From Citrobacter amalonaticus (GTDB lineage Bacteria > Pseudomonadota > Gammaproteobacteria > Enterobacterales > Enterobacteriaceae), in assembly GCF_018252635.1 (NCBI RefSeq), contig NZ_JAGTXM010000002.1:1010962-1074961 (forward strand): a stretch of 64,000 nucleotides of DNA, read 5' to 3'. Positions 34,861-45,677 of this stretch are shown piece after piece; the first letter of the stretch is position 1; each line of letters starts with the position of its first letter. The notes below the pieces were generated by a model. The model saw only the letters and a list, made by a program, of their open reading frames with translations, searched no databases and was not told the DNA's origin. The position numbers and the translations under genes are program-made.

Positions 34861-35551
34861 ATGCGTGCGTTTCGTTGCGGATCTTGCGTAAAAAATCGCT
34901 CAGTGAACGGTCGGCGCACTCGCAAAATCGTCTGTCGAGCGGCGTGATGCTTAAACAGCGATCGACACGAAAACAGCGATAATCTTCGCGTCTCTCGCAC
35001 CAGGCCACCAGCAGCCAGAACTTTCCTTCGAAGAAGATCCCTAACGGCTGCACGTCCCGCCAGGAAAGCTGCCCCGCCTCATCGCGGTAATGCAGCGCCA
35101 GCACCTGCTGGATAGTCACCGCCCGGTGGATCACATCGAACGCGCTGCGTGAATGGTGTTGTCTGCCAAAATCTGGTGCGAAGATACGCGCCTGCTCGGC
35201 TTTGCGCCGACTTTCTTCCGGCAAAATCGCCAGCACCTTTTCCTGCGCCGACTCCAGTTCTCTGGAGAGCAAATCGCCGCCCCAGGTGTGTAGCAGACGA
35301 ATGGCGGCAATCAGTGCTTCAGATTCCCGGTGCGTCAACATCAGCGGTGGAAGATCAAAGCCCGCCATTAGCCGATAACCGCTGCCCGCCTCCCCTTCGA
35401 CCGGCACGCCGGAGAGCGAAAGATCCCGGATATCGCGATAGATCGTGCGCTCGGAAACCTCAAGCCGCTCCGCCAACAGCGCTGCCGTTGTCAGCCGTCT
35501 GCCACGCAGGATCTGGACGATTTGAAACAAGCGGTCAGCGCGACGGGACAT
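34859..35551 (-). CDS. YafY/WYL-family transcriptional regulator
   Basis: A 230-residue regulator. Residues 1-60 are a DeoR-type winged helix (LLAERLEVSERTIYRDIRDLSLSGVPVEGEAGSGYRL). The C-terminal half is a WYL-type ligand domain (VLALHYRDEAGQLSWRDVQPLGIFFEGKFWLLVAWCERREDYRCFRVDR). It lies 15 bases downstream of a VOC-fold gene, so it probably regulates that two-gene unit in response to a small molecule. It is similar in build to E. coli YafY but not at that locus. Confidence 0.85.
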   Translation of the reverse strand: MSRRADRLFQIVQILRGRRLTTAALLAERLEVSERTIYRDIRDLSLSGVPVEGEAGSGYRLMAGFDLPPLMLTHRESEALIAAIRLLHTWGGDLLSRELESAQEKVLAILPEESRRKAEQARIFAPDFGRQHHSRSAFDVIHRAVTIQQVLALHYRDEAGQLSWRDVQPLGIFFEGKFWLLVAWCERREDYRCFRVDRCLSITPLDRRFCECADRSLSDFLRKIRNETHA

Positions 35552-35566
35552 AGTTGCTCTCTGTGA

Positions 35567-35932
35567 TTAAGCCGGTTGATGTAAACCCACACGATTGCCT
35601 TCGCTGTCAGTAAACAGCGCGATGGTGCCAATCTCTTTACCAAGATCGAGCGGGCCAAACACACACTGGCCGCCAGCGGTCGATACGCGATCCAGCGCCG
35701 CCGGGAGATCGTCCGTGTGCAGATAAACGATCGCCCCCTGCAATGAAGGTGCGATGCCGTCAAACTTCGCCAGCGCACCGCCGGTAGCCGGATCGTCATA
35801 CGGGAAAACCGCCAGATCGGCAAAGTCCATTTTTTCGCGACGCAGCGACAGCCCCATAACCGGCTCATAAAACGCAATCGCACGTTCCATATCTGTTACG
35901 GGAATTTCAAACCAGTTAATAATGCTTTTCAT
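35567..35932 (-). CDS. VOC/glyoxalase-fold protein
   Basis: A 121-residue vicinal-oxygen-chelate protein with paired beta-alpha-beta-beta-beta modules (INWFEIPVTDMERAIAFYEPVMG, then AIVYLHTDDLPAALDRVSTAGG and FTDSEGNRVGLHQP). Members bind small compounds or metals; the substrate here is unknown. Two adjacent ATGs follow AGGAGG; I use the second (35932) for better spacing. It forms an operon with the WYL regulator. In E. coli this spot between secF and tsx holds yajD, which is absent here. Confidence 0.85.
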   Translation of the reverse strand: MKSIINWFEIPVTDMERAIAFYEPVMGLSLRREKMDFADLAVFPYDDPATGGALAKFDGIAPSLQGAIVYLHTDDLPAALDRVSTAGGQCVFGPLDLGKEIGTIALFTDSEGNRVGLHQPA

Positions 35933-36030
35933 CATTCCTCCTGCCTGTGTGGGTAAGTTCAGGAAGAGGATAAAACAGGTCTCCTGACAGCATAGTGTCA
36001 GTAGGGTTTGCAGGACAAGAGAAAGGCAGA

Positions 36031-36063
36031 AAAGAAAAATCCCGATCGAATGACCGGGATTTC
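36031..36063 (-). terminator. Terminator of the secDF operon
   Basis: On the minus strand AAATCCCGG and TCGGGATTT form a stem (CCCG/CGGG core), followed by TTCTTTTCT. It lies about 25 bases past the secF stop. Confidence 0.8.
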
Positions 36064-36085
36064 TGAGCGTTAACGGAAAATCGGG

Positions 36086-37057
36086 TTACGGCAGAATTGA
36101 CGGCTGGTCCGCCCCTTCTTTTTCGACTTTCTGTTGCAGCATATGTTCACGCTTCATGCCGAGCTTCAGCGCCAGCGCCGATGCCACGTAAATGGACGAT
36201 GCCGTACCGATGGACACCCCGATCAGCATGGTCAGCGAGAAGCCTTCCAGCACCGGACCACCGAACAGGAACAGCATCAGGATCACCATTAACGTCGTAC
36301 CGGAAGTAATCAATGTACGGTGCAGCGTCTGGGTCAGCGACACGTTAAAGATTTCGTAAGGGGTTCCGCGACGAATTTTGCGGAAGTTTTCACGAATACG
36401 GTCAGAAACCACGATACTGTCGTTAAGCGAGTAACCGATAACGGACATCAGCGATGCCACGATAGTCAGGTCGATCTCGATATGGAATAACGACAGGATC
36501 CCAAGCGTAATGATAACGTCGTGCGCCAGCGCGATAACCACGCCTGCCGCCAGTCGCCACTCAAAACGGATACCGACGTAAACCAGGATAGAGATGAGCG
36601 CCGCCAGCAGCGCCATCGCACCGGTTTGCGCCAGATCCGCACCTACGCTCGGTCCAACGAACTCAATACGCTTCACCGCCGCATTCTGGTTGGTGGATTC
36701 GTTGATCACACTCAACACTTTGCTGCCCAGCACCTGGCCGCCGTTTGCCCCTTCGGTCGGCGGCATACGCACCATGATGTCGTGGCTGCTGCCGAAGTTC
36801 TGTAAAAGCGGATCAACAAAGCCCGCTTTTTCCAGCGCGTCGCGCATCACGTCCATCTCAGCCGGTTTTTCCAGCGTAATTTCAATCACCGTACCACCGG
36901 TGAAATCGAGACCCCAGTTAAAGCCGCGCACGCCCATCACGATGATGGCTAACACCAGCAGCAGACCTGAGATGCCGAAAGCCCAGTAGTCCCAGCGCAT
37001 AAAGTCGATGACTTTACGGCCGTGGTTCAATTGTTCAACAGTATATTCCTGTGCCAC
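36086..37057 (-). CDS. secF: SecF, protein translocase accessory subunit
   Basis: SecF with SecD uses the proton motive force to complete protein export through SecYEG. The 323-residue product matches E. coli when the GTG at 37055-37057 is the start ([19 protein letters not shown]), preceded by GAGGAG. A longer ATG frame would overlap secD by 35 bases and is rejected. Six membrane helices flank a periplasmic loop; [34 protein letters not shown] and the [13 protein letters not shown] loop are diagnostic. Confidence 0.97.
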   Translation of the reverse strand: MAQEYTVEQLNHGRKVIDFMRWDYWAFGISGLLLVLAIIVMGVRGFNWGLDFTGGTVIEITLEKPAEMDVMRDALEKAGFVDPLLQNFGSSHDIMVRMPPTEGANGGQVLGSKVLSVINESTNQNAAVKRIEFVGPSVGADLAQTGAMALLAALISILVYVGIRFEWRLAAGVVIALAHDVIITLGILSLFHIEIDLTIVASLMSVIGYSLNDSIVVSDRIRENFRKIRRGTPYEIFNVSLTQTLHRTLITSGTTLMVILMLFLFGGPVLEGFSLTMLIGVSIGTASSIYVASALALKLGMKREHMLQQKVEKEGADQPSILP

Positions 37058-37067
37058 TTCGCACTCC

Positions 37068-38915
37068 TCAGATTGACAGCTTTTTGACGCGCTTGCCGCC
37101 ATACAACAGGTTTACGATGGCACGAGTACCGACGATCGCGGTAAACATCGACGTCGCCACACCGATACCGGTAGTAATCGCGAACCCTTTAATTGCCCCG
37201 GTGCCGACAGCGTACAGGATGATGACCTTAATCAAGGTCGTAATGTTCGCATCAAAGATGGAACTGAACGCGCCCGCATACCCTTCGTTAATCGCCTGTT
37301 GTATCGAACGTCCGTTGCTCAACTCTTCTTTAATACGTTCGTTGATCAGCACGTTCGCATCGACGGCGACGGCAAGGGTTAAGACGATCCCCGCAATCCC
37401 CGGCATACTCAACGTTGCCCCCGGCAGCAGCGACATGATGCCGACAATCAGTACCAGGTTAGCGATCAGCGCGCTGGTCGCAATCAGGCCAAATTTCTTA
37501 TAGAACAGAATCATGAACAGAATGGACACCGCCAGACCGGCCAGACACGCTTCCAGACCCTGCTTGATGTTCTGCATCCCGAGGGTTGGACCGATGGTCC
37601 GTTCTTCAACAATCTGAATCGGCGCAATCAGCGCACCGGCACGCAGCAGCAGAGAGAGCTGACGCGCTTCGTTCGGGTTGTTGATCCCGGTAATACGGAA
37701 GCTGTTACCCAGACGAGACTGGATGTTGGCGATGTTAATCACCTCTTCCTGTTTCACCAGTACCGCACGACCGTTAGCGTCTTTCTTACCGCTGTCTTTG
37801 TACTCCACAAACAGGGTCGCCATCGGTTTACCGATATTGTCCTTGGTGAAGTTAGACATGATGTTGCCACCTGCGCTATCCAGCGAGATGTTCACCTGCG
37901 GTTGGTTGTATTCGTCCTGACTTGAAGTGGAGTCAGTGATATGGTCCCCGGTCAGGATCACGCGTTTGTACAGCACGACAGGCTGACCTTCACGCGTCTG
38001 CTTCACTTCGGAATCGCCCGGCACACGACCAGAAGCCGCCGCAGACTGATCAACGTTGGTGTTGACCAGACGGAACTCCAGCGTTGCTGTCGCGCCGAGA
38101 ATCTCTTTCGCCCGCGCCGTATCCTGAATACCCGGCAGCTCGACCACGATCCGATCTGCGCCCTGGCGTTGTACCACCGGCTCGGCGACACCCAACTGGT
38201 TCACACGGTTACGCAGGATATTAATGTTCTGTTGCACCGCATATTCACGCGCTTCGCTCAAACGCGCATCGGTCATCACCGCACGCAGCGCATTACTGCC
38301 CTGACTGGTGATCACCAGATCCTGATGACGCTTGCTGAGGTAAGCAATCGCTTTATCACGTGCGTCAGAATCGCGGAAGTTAATACTAAGACCGTAATTG
38401 TCTTCTTTCCGGACGGTCGTATACGGGATGCCTTCTGTACGCAGATCGCTGCGCAGGCTATCGATATTTTGTTCCTGCAGTTTGCCCAGCGCGGTATCCA
38501 TATCCACTTCCATCAGGAAGTGAACGCCGCCACGCAGGTCGAGACCGAGTTTCATCGGTTCTGCTTTGATGGCTGCCAACCAGCGCGGGGTTGCCGGAGC
38601 AAGGTTAAGCGCCACGACATATTTGTCACCCAGCACGTCCACCAGCGCTTCACGTGCGCGCAGTTGGGTGTCGGTGGTATCGAAGCGCGCAAGAATCGCG
38701 CCCTCTTCCAGTGCCACAGACTTAGCGGTAATTTTTTCTTTTTGTAACGTATTCTGGACCTGGATCAGCGTTTGCTCACTGGCGGCGACACCGCGCGCGC
38801 CAGTGATTTGAACGGCCGGATCCTCACCATACAGGTTGGGAAGTGCATACAGCAGACCGACGATAATGACGACGATCAGCATGATGTACTTCCACAAAGG
38901 ATAACGGTTTAACAC
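37068..38915 (-). CDS. secD: SecD, protein translocase accessory subunit
   Basis: Partner of SecF. The 615 residues match E. coli, with one N-terminal helix ([19 protein letters not shown]), a large periplasmic region to about residue 445, then five helices. [15 protein letters not shown] and the proton-relay helix region ([24 protein letters not shown], with a conserved Asp) are visible. It lies 28 bases after yajC and 10 bases before secF; the three form one operon. Confidence 0.98.
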   Translation of the reverse strand: MLNRYPLWKYIMLIVVIIVGLLYALPNLYGEDPAVQITGARGVAASEQTLIQVQNTLQKEKITAKSVALEEGAILARFDTTDTQLRAREALVDVLGDKYVVALNLAPATPRWLAAIKAEPMKLGLDLRGGVHFLMEVDMDTALGKLQEQNIDSLRSDLRTEGIPYTTVRKEDNYGLSINFRDSDARDKAIAYLSKRHQDLVITSQGSNALRAVMTDARLSEAREYAVQQNINILRNRVNQLGVAEPVVQRQGADRIVVELPGIQDTARAKEILGATATLEFRLVNTNVDQSAAASGRVPGDSEVKQTREGQPVVLYKRVILTGDHITDSTSSQDEYNQPQVNISLDSAGGNIMSNFTKDNIGKPMATLFVEYKDSGKKDANGRAVLVKQEEVINIANIQSRLGNSFRITGINNPNEARQLSLLLRAGALIAPIQIVEERTIGPTLGMQNIKQGLEACLAGLAVSILFMILFYKKFGLIATSALIANLVLIVGIMSLLPGATLSMPGIAGIVLTLAVAVDANVLINERIKEELSNGRSIQQAINEGYAGAFSSIFDANITTLIKVIILYAVGTGAIKGFAITTGIGVATSMFTAIVGTRAIVNLLYGGKRVKKLSI

Positions 38916-38942
38916 GGCAGTTCCCTTAGGGAAAAGTTACTA

Positions 38943-39275
38943 TTACAGCGCCTTCATGGTGCCTTTCGGCAGAACGGCAGCTACGAAGTCACGTTTGATA
39001 ACCACTTCAGTGGTATCGTTCAGTGCGATAGCGATGTAACCAGATTCTGCAACTTTGGTCACTCGGCCTACCAGGCCACCGTTAGTCAGGACTTCATCAC
39101 CTTTCGCGATGGAGGCCATCAGGTTTTTATGCTCTTTGGTACGCTTCTGCTGTGGACGCAGGATCATGAAATAGAAAATCAGACCAAACACCACCAGCAT
39201 CAGAATCAGAGACATCGGGCTGCCCTGCGCCGGAGCACCTGTTGCCGCTACCGCATCAGAAATAAAAAAGCTCAT
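38943..39275 (-). CDS. yajC: YajC, Sec translocase auxiliary protein
   Basis: Small inner-membrane protein that associates with SecDF and YidC. The 110 residues match E. coli, with one membrane helix (LILMLVVFGLIFYFMILRPQQKRTKEH) and a small cytosolic beta domain (KGDEVLTNGGLVGRVTKVAE). It lies 22 bases after tgt. Confidence 0.97.
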   Translation of the reverse strand: MSFFISDAVAATGAPAQGSPMSLILMLVVFGLIFYFMILRPQQKRTKEHKNLMASIAKGDEVLTNGGLVGRVTKVAESGYIAIALNDTTEVVIKRDFVAAVLPKGTMKAL

Positions 39276-39297
39276 TCAAATTCCCTCATTATTAAAA

Positions 39298-40440
<1,143 letters not shown>

Positions 40441-40479
40441 TCAGAAAAACAGTCCAACGTGTCAACCTGCGCCACGGAT

Positions 40480-41550
40480 TTACTCCCCAACGCGTTCATT
40501 CAGAGCTTGCGGATTGTACGTGATAAACATCGCGTCACCGTAGCTAAAAAAGCGATAATTTTGTTCTACTGCGGCCTTGTAGGCATTCATCGTATGCTGA
40601 TAACCGGCAAACGCCGAGACCAACATTATCAATGTCGATTCAGGCAGATGGAAATTGGTTACCAGTGCATCAATCACGTTGTATTGATAACCAGGATAGA
40701 TAAAGATTTGCGTGTCGCCAAAGAACGGTTCAATGAGCGCATTCTTCGCTGCCTGTGCCGCGCTTTCCAGAGAACGCACGGAGGTTGTACCTACCGCAAT
40801 CACCCGGTTACCCCGCGCTTTCGCCGCCAGAACCGCATCCACCACCTCTTGCGGCACTTCCGCATATTCGGAGTGCATGATGTGATCTTCGATGGTATCC
40901 ACGCGCACGGGCTGGAATGTCCCCGCGCCGACGTGCAGCGTGACAAATGCCATCTCAATCCCTTTATCGCGCAGTTTCGCCAGCAGCGGTTCGTCAAAGT
41001 GCAGGCCGGCGGTCGGCGCGGCAACGGCACCCGGTTTTTCGCTGTACACCGTCTGGTAAAGCTCACGATCGGCGTCTTCATCCGGACGGTCGATATACGG
41101 CGGCAGCGGCATATGACCAATGGTATTGAGAATGTCCAGCACCGGACGCGCGTCGTTAAATTCGACTTCAAACAGCGCGCCGTGGCGGGCGATCATCGTC
41201 GCGTTAATACTTTCATCATCACCGAGCAACAGTTCTGCGCCCGGCTTCGGCGCTTTGGAGGCGCGAATGTGGGCGAGGATACGTTTGTCATCCAGCATCC
41301 GCTCGACGAGAACTTCAATTTTGCCGCCGCTGGCTTTACGGCCAAACAGGCGCGCCGGGATCACGCGGGTATTATTAAAGACCAGCAGATCGCCAGGGTT
41401 GAGCTTATCGAGCAGATCGGTGAAAGTACCATGCGTCAGCGCGCCCGTCGGCCCATCCAGCGACAGCAAACGGCAGCTACTGCGCTCCGGCTGCGGGTAG
41501 TGGGCAATCAGGGATTCAGGTAATTCAAAGGAAAAATCGGTAACGCGCAT
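40480..41550 (-). CDS. queA: S-adenosylmethionine:tRNA ribosyltransferase-isomerase
   Basis: QueA adds the epoxycyclopentane precursor from SAM to preQ1-tRNA, the step after Tgt. The 356 residues match E. coli. Family segments [38 protein letters not shown] and [17 protein letters not shown] are present. It is first of the minus-strand queA-tgt-yajC-secD-secF run and divergent from acpH. Confidence 0.98.
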   Translation of the reverse strand: MRVTDFSFELPESLIAHYPQPERSSCRLLSLDGPTGALTHGTFTDLLDKLNPGDLLVFNNTRVIPARLFGRKASGGKIEVLVERMLDDKRILAHIRASKAPKPGAELLLGDDESINATMIARHGALFEVEFNDARPVLDILNTIGHMPLPPYIDRPDEDADRELYQTVYSEKPGAVAAPTAGLHFDEPLLAKLRDKGIEMAFVTLHVGAGTFQPVRVDTIEDHIMHSEYAEVPQEVVDAVLAAKARGNRVIAVGTTSVRSLESAAQAAKNALIEPFFGDTQIFIYPGYQYNVIDALVTNFHLPESTLIMLVSAFAGYQHTMNAYKAAVEQNYRFFSYGDAMFITYNPQALNERVGE

Positions 41551-41642
41551 GACACAGACTCAGACTAAAATAAGAGGCGGGTAGTCTAGTGCCGGGGCGC
41601 GCTCCCTGCAACCGTTACCCACTTTTGGACAAATAACAGACA

Positions 41643-42224
41643 ATGAATTTTCTCGCTCACCTGCATTTAGCCCATCTCGCCGATAGTTCGCTTTCCGGCA
41701 ATCTGTTGGCCGATTTTGTCCGTGGCAACCCGGAATCACAGTATCCGCCAGACGTCGTAGACGGCATTCTGATGCACCGTCGTATTGACGTGATGACGGA
41801 TAACCTGCCGGAAGTCCGCGAGGCGCGCGAATGGTTTCGCAGCGAAACCCGTCGCGTCGCGCCGATTACGCTGGACGTGATGTGGGATCACTTTCTCTCG
41901 CGCCACTGGGCACAAATTTCCCCTGAGTTTCCGCTACAGGCGTTTGTTGGCTATGCCCACGCGCAGGTCTCCACTATTCTGCCCGCTTCGCCGCCGCGCT
42001 TTGTCAATCTGAACGATTATCTGTGGTCGGAAAGATGGCTGGAACGCTATCGCGATATGGATTTTATCCAGAACGTGTTGAACGGGATGGCAAACCGTCG
42101 TCCACGTCTGGATGCGCTGCGTGACTCATGGTATGACCTCGACCATCATTATGATGCGCTGGAAGAGCGGTTCTGGCGCTTTTACCCGCGCATGATGGAA
42201 CAAGCCAGGCAGAAAACGCTCTGA
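41643..42224 (+). CDS. acpH: Acyl carrier protein phosphodiesterase
   Basis: AcpH removes the 4'-phosphopantetheine arm from holo-ACP. The 193 residues match E. coli (formerly YajB). The HD-type metal set is suggested by [25 protein letters not shown] and [12 protein letters not shown]. The ATG at 41643 follows GACAA without a strong ribosome site. Confidence 0.96.
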   Translation: MNFLAHLHLAHLADSSLSGNLLADFVRGNPESQYPPDVVDGILMHRRIDVMTDNLPEVREAREWFRSETRRVAPITLDVMWDHFLSRHWAQISPEFPLQAFVGYAHAQVSTILPASPPRFVNLNDYLWSERWLERYRDMDFIQNVLNGMANRRPRLDALRDSWYDLDHHYDALEERFWRFYPRMMEQARQKTL

Positions 42225-42323
42225 TACCTGTTGGATCAGTAAGCCGGATCGAGCGAAACCGCTATCCGAACCTACTGAGAATATTGATAGGTAAAAGCTC
42301 ACGGAACGATTGTCAGCGCCTCT

Positions 42324-42352
42324 TTGTCATATTCGCCATCACCTTCTATACT
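42324..42352 (+). promoter_or_regulatory. Sigma-70 promoter of tsaA
   Basis: TTGTCA (42324-42329), a 17-base spacer and TATACT (42347-42352) lie 47 bases before the tsaA ATG. Each hexamer is one or two changes from consensus. The gap 42225-42323 holds nothing else recognised. Confidence 0.75.
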
Positions 42353-42398
42353 GGCCCGCGTTGCGTTCCAAAAACCCTTAACTTTGCAGGAGAATATT

Positions 42399-43001
42399 AT
42401 GGTACTGGTGACTCGTCAGGCTCCGGATTTCACAGCAGCTGCGGTACTCGGTAGCGGTGAAATTGTTGAAAACTTCAATTTCAAACAGCACACCAACGGC
42501 AAAACGACCGTTCTGTTCTTCTGGCCGATGGACTTCACCTTCGTTTGCCCGTCTGAACTGATCGCGTTCGACAAACGTTATGAAGAATTCCAGAAGCGCG
42601 GCGTTGAAGTGGTTGGCGTTTCTTTTGACTCTGAATTCGTCCACAACGCATGGCGTAACACCCCTGTCGATAAAGGCGGCATCGGTGCAGTGAAATACGC
42701 AATGGTTGCTGACGTTAAGCGTGAAATTCAGAAAGCCTACGGCATCGAGCACCCGGAAGCGGGCGTTGCGCTGCGTGGTTCTTTCCTGATTGACGCAAAC
42801 GGCGTGGTTCGTCATCAGGTGGTTAACGACCTGCCGCTGGGCCGTAACATCGACGAAATGCTGCGTATGGTTGACGCGCTGCAGTTCCACGAAGAGCACG
42901 GCGAAGTGTGCCCGGCACAGTGGGAAAAAGGCAAAGAAGGGATGAACGCGTCTCCGGACGGCGTTGCAAAATACCTGACTGAAAACGTCTCCAGCCTGTA
43001 A
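42399..43001 (+). CDS. tsaA: Typical 2-Cys peroxiredoxin (TsaA/AhpC family)
   Basis: Thiol peroxidase that reduces H2O2 and organic peroxides. The 200 residues have the peroxidatic Cys50 (DFTFVCPSE) and resolving Cys171 (GEVCPAQW). A GGIG motif (93-96) and a C-terminal tail with KYL resemble peroxidation-sensitive 2-Cys enzymes. The start ATG follows AGGAG. It differs from AhpC, whose locus (ahpCF) is elsewhere. In Salmonella a similar gene sits between acpH and malZ; E. coli K-12 lacks it here. Confidence 0.93.
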   Translation: MVLVTRQAPDFTAAAVLGSGEIVENFNFKQHTNGKTTVLFFWPMDFTFVCPSELIAFDKRYEEFQKRGVEVVGVSFDSEFVHNAWRNTPVDKGGIGAVKYAMVADVKREIQKAYGIEHPEAGVALRGSFLIDANGVVRHQVVNDLPLGRNIDEMLRMVDALQFHEEHGEVCPAQWEKGKEGMNASPDGVAKYLTENVSSL

Positions 43002-43016
43002 TCGACATGAATTAAA

Positions 43017-43046
43017 GAAAAGGTTCGCCACGGCGAGCCTTTTTTG
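43017..43046 (+). terminator. Terminator of tsaA
   Basis: AAAAGGTTCGCC and GGCGAGCCTTTTTT form a stem (one G-T pair) with a short loop and T-run, 16 bases past the stop. Confidence 0.9.
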
Positions 43047-43459
43047 TCTTCTGACGTCTAAGTCTTACCCTCTCGCAACACCGTTTTAACTCATCACGAT
43101 ACAAATATTGATACCGTAAATGAGTAAAATCGCCCTCCAGGCCGATTTTTGCAAAGTCGTTCAAACTTTGTAAAAAAAACACCCCGTTCTTTGTGATTAA
43201 CACCTCATTTCTTCATTTTAAATTCAGACCTTTGACTGCTTATCTTTACTTTCGATTTCTTTCCCGCAAAAAAGAGAAGATGTAACCCATTGATATAAAA
43301 CAATATAAAAATAAAACCGTCTGTCGACTGAAAAACGCTAACATTCCTCTGGTGTGATCGACTTCAACATTTAAAAATCCATATGTGATCTGACCCATAA
43401 TTTTTGTTGCTATATTTGGCCATGATCAAGTTCAGAAATATGAACGCATTAAGGATCGG
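43047..43459 (+). promoter_or_regulatory. Upstream region of the PTS operon
   Basis: An AT-rich stretch without a supported gene. TGTGATCTGACCCATA near 43384-43399 and TGTGATCGACTTC near 43354-43366 carry CRP-like half-sites. TATATT (43411-43416) could be a -10, but no matching -35 is seen, which would fit CRP-dependent expression. No regulator gene is linked to the operon. Confidence 0.35.
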
Positions 43460-43906
43460 ATGATGGACATTATTTTTAACCCAGGACTGATTACGCTTAA
43501 ACAGAATATTTCCAGCCCCGAGCAGGCTATTGAACTGGCTGGCTCGTTACTGGTTCGGCAAAATATTTGTCGCCCGGAATATGTCAATGAAATGGTTAAG
43601 GTCTACCGGAATTTCGGTTCGGCTATTGTTATCGACTACGGCCTGGCGATGCCCCATGCCCGGCCAGAAAAAGGCGCATTACTTACCGGATTTTCTTTAG
43701 TCACCAGCCAACAACCGGTCGCCTTTGGTCATGAGGAGTTTGCTCCCGTTAACGTCATCATCGCCATCGCAGGTGCGGATGCCGATAGCCATATAAAAAT
43801 GATCCAGCTGATCGCCTCATTGATTGAGTCCGATATCGTGACCTTTCTTCAGCAGGAGAATGACATTAATTCAGTATTACATTTCATCCAACAACAAATG
43901 GAGTAG
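43460..43906 (+). CDS. PTS EIIA, fructose/mannitol-ascorbate type (UlaC-like)
   Basis: A 148-residue EIIA that would pass phosphate from HPr to the EIIB partner. The active-site His is His66 in YGLAMPHARPEKG, the PTS EIIA type-2 pattern. Two ATGs (43460, 43463) share the AAGGAT site; the second gives slightly better spacing. It is first in an operon A-B-C-kinase-aldolase, five bases before EIIB. The ascorbate-like set is judged from the EIIC; the sugar is unknown. Confidence 0.88.
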   Translation: MMDIIFNPGLITLKQNISSPEQAIELAGSLLVRQNICRPEYVNEMVKVYRNFGSAIVIDYGLAMPHARPEKGALLTGFSLVTSQQPVAFGHEEFAPVNVIIAIAGADADSHIKMIQLIASLIESDIVTFLQQENDINSVLHFIQQQME

Positions 43907-43911
43907 TCATT

Positions 43912-44199
43912 ATGTTAGTTATCAGAACAGTTTGTGGTAACGGTATTGGCAGTTCATTAATGGCTGCGAATAATGTCAAAAAAATATGTGATGAATTAGG
44001 CATCAAAGCCGACGTTGCTTCCGTTGATTTCGCTAACGCCGTAGGAGAAAAAGCCGATCTTTATGTCACAATTAAAGAGCTGGCAAACCAGTTCCCTGCG
44101 CACTGTAACGTCGCGATTATTCGTAGCTATGTGCATAAAGCGAAAATTGCTGAAGATATTACCGAAGCACTCACCAAAATTGCTGCAACTCACTCTTAA
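43912..44199 (+). CDS. PTS EIIB, ascorbate/lactose type (UlaB-like)
   Basis: A 95-residue EIIB with the phospho-Cys loop RTVCGNGIGSSLMA near the N-terminus (Cys8). The rest has the alternating beta-alpha fold of lactose/cellobiose-type EIIB (IKADVASVDFANAV, ADLYVTIKEL). It accepts phosphate from EIIA and passes it to sugar entering through the EIIC. Confidence 0.9.
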   Translation: MLVIRTVCGNGIGSSLMAANNVKKICDELGIKADVASVDFANAVGEKADLYVTIKELANQFPAHCNVAIIRSYVHKAKIAEDITEALTKIAATHS

Positions 44200-44219
44200 T
44201 CATTATTGAGGGAACGATC

Positions 44220-45611
44220 ATGCAGGCTATTCTTAGTTTCTTATCAGAAATATTTAGCCAACCCGCATTCCTTATGGGGATAATCGCCTTTGTCGGTTTA
44301 GTGGCGCTGCGCTCTCCCGGGAATAAATTACTCACTGGTACCTTAAAACCAATTTTAGGGTATTTAATGTTAAGCGCAGGTGCTGGTGTTATCGTTGCCA
44401 ACCTGAACCCGCTTGGCGGAATTATCGAAGCCGGATTTAATATTCGTGGCGTTATTCCCAATAACGAGGCCATTGTTTCTGTTGCGCAGAAAGTCCTCGG
44501 AGTGGAAACCATGAGTATTTTGCTGTTAGGCTTTATTTTTAACCTCATCATTGCTCGCTGTACTAAGTACAAATATATCTTCCTGACCGGACACCACTCA
44601 TTCTTTCTGGCGTGTCTGTTTTCAGCGGTACTACAGGCAGCAGAATTCCGCGGCTGGATGCTGGTCTTAATTGGCGGATTCTTGCTCGGCTCATGGTCGG
44701 CCATTTCTCCGGCTATTGGTCAGCGTTATACCAAACAGGTAACCGAAGACGGCGGTATTGCCATGGGGCATTTTGGCTCCCTGGGTTATTACATCTCCGC
44801 CTGGATCGCCACAAAAACCGGTAACCCGTCAAACTCATTCGCCGATACTGAAATCTCAGAAAAATGGGGCTTTCTGCGCGATACCACAGTTACTACCGGA
44901 ATTGTGATGTTCATTATCTACTTTGTCTGCAGCGCCGTCGCCGGCACTGACTATCTTCGTACGATAACGGATCAGAACATGTTGATCTTCTCTATCCTTA
45001 CCGGTCTGCAGTTTGCGGTAGGTGTCGCCATCGTCTACAACGGCGTGCGCCTGATCCTCGGCGATCTGGTTCCGGCATTCCAGGGGATTAGTCAGAAGCT
45101 GATTCCTGATTCAATCCCTGCCGTTGACTGCGCGGTCTTCTTCACCTTTAGCCCAACAGCGGTCGTCGTGGGCTTTATCAGCTCATTTGTCGGCGGTCTG
45201 GTCGGTATGCTCATGCTGGGCGGACTGGGGATGGCGCTGATTATACCGGGCATGGTACCGCACTTCTTCTGCGGCGGGACTTCCGGGGTATTCGCCGACA
45301 AACTTGGCGGTAAACGCGGCTGCATCATCGCCTCCTTTATTGGCGGCATATTCCTTGCGTTCCTTCCAGCCATGCTGCTCCCGGCGTTGGGTAACCTGGG
45401 CTTCGAAAACAGTACCTTCGCTGACTTTGACTTCGCCGTATGGGGAATCATTATCGGTAACGCCTTCACCCAGTTTGGTCAAATCACTATCTATTTGATT
45501 TGTCTGGCGCTTATCGTCGCGCTGCTGGTGCCATTCTGCTTCCGTTCGGTTCGCGTCGTCGGTGACACGCTCAGCTATGAGGAGCTCACTGCGGATAAGA
45601 AAAATGAATAA
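44220..45611 (+). CDS. PTS EIIC, UlaA/SgaT-type membrane transporter
   Basis: A 463-residue inner-membrane EIIC with about ten to eleven hydrophobic segments (SEIFSQPAFLMGIIAFVGLVAL, TKYKYIFLTGHHSFFLACLFSAVL, then PHFFCGGTSGVFADKLGG). The paired histidines in TGHHSF and the GGTSGVF segment resemble the UlaA family that imports L-ascorbate. The rest of the operon lacks a UlaD-type decarboxylase, so another sugar is more likely. It starts 20 bases after EIIB. Confidence 0.88.
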   Translation: MQAILSFLSEIFSQPAFLMGIIAFVGLVALRSPGNKLLTGTLKPILGYLMLSAGAGVIVANLNPLGGIIEAGFNIRGVIPNNEAIVSVAQKVLGVETMSILLLGFIFNLIIARCTKYKYIFLTGHHSFFLACLFSAVLQAAEFRGWMLVLIGGFLLGSWSAISPAIGQRYTKQVTEDGGIAMGHFGSLGYYISAWIATKTGNPSNSFADTEISEKWGFLRDTTVTTGIVMFIIYFVCSAVAGTDYLRTITDQNMLIFSILTGLQFAVGVAIVYNGVRLILGDLVPAFQGISQKLIPDSIPAVDCAVFFTFSPTAVVVGFISSFVGGLVGMLMLGGLGMALIIPGMVPHFFCGGTSGVFADKLGGKRGCIIASFIGGIFLAFLPAMLLPALGNLGFENSTFADFDFAVWGIIIGNAFTQFGQITIYLICLALIVALLVPFCFRSVRVVGDTLSYEELTADKKNE

Positions 45612-45677
45612 GCAGTTTCATTTTTCCCTGCGGGAAGGGATAACTTCCCGCAGCTGACAACATAATCAGGAGTTGTT

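Noticed and set aside
37058-37102. ATG start for secF 45 bases upstream of the GTG
   Set aside because: It would overlap secD and adds residues not found in SecF; the GTG with GAGGAG gives the exact family length.
43460-45611. Assigning the PTS as the ascorbate ula system
   Set aside because: No UlaD, UlaE, UlaF, UlaG or UlaR-like gene is linked, and a kinase plus aldolase follow instead.
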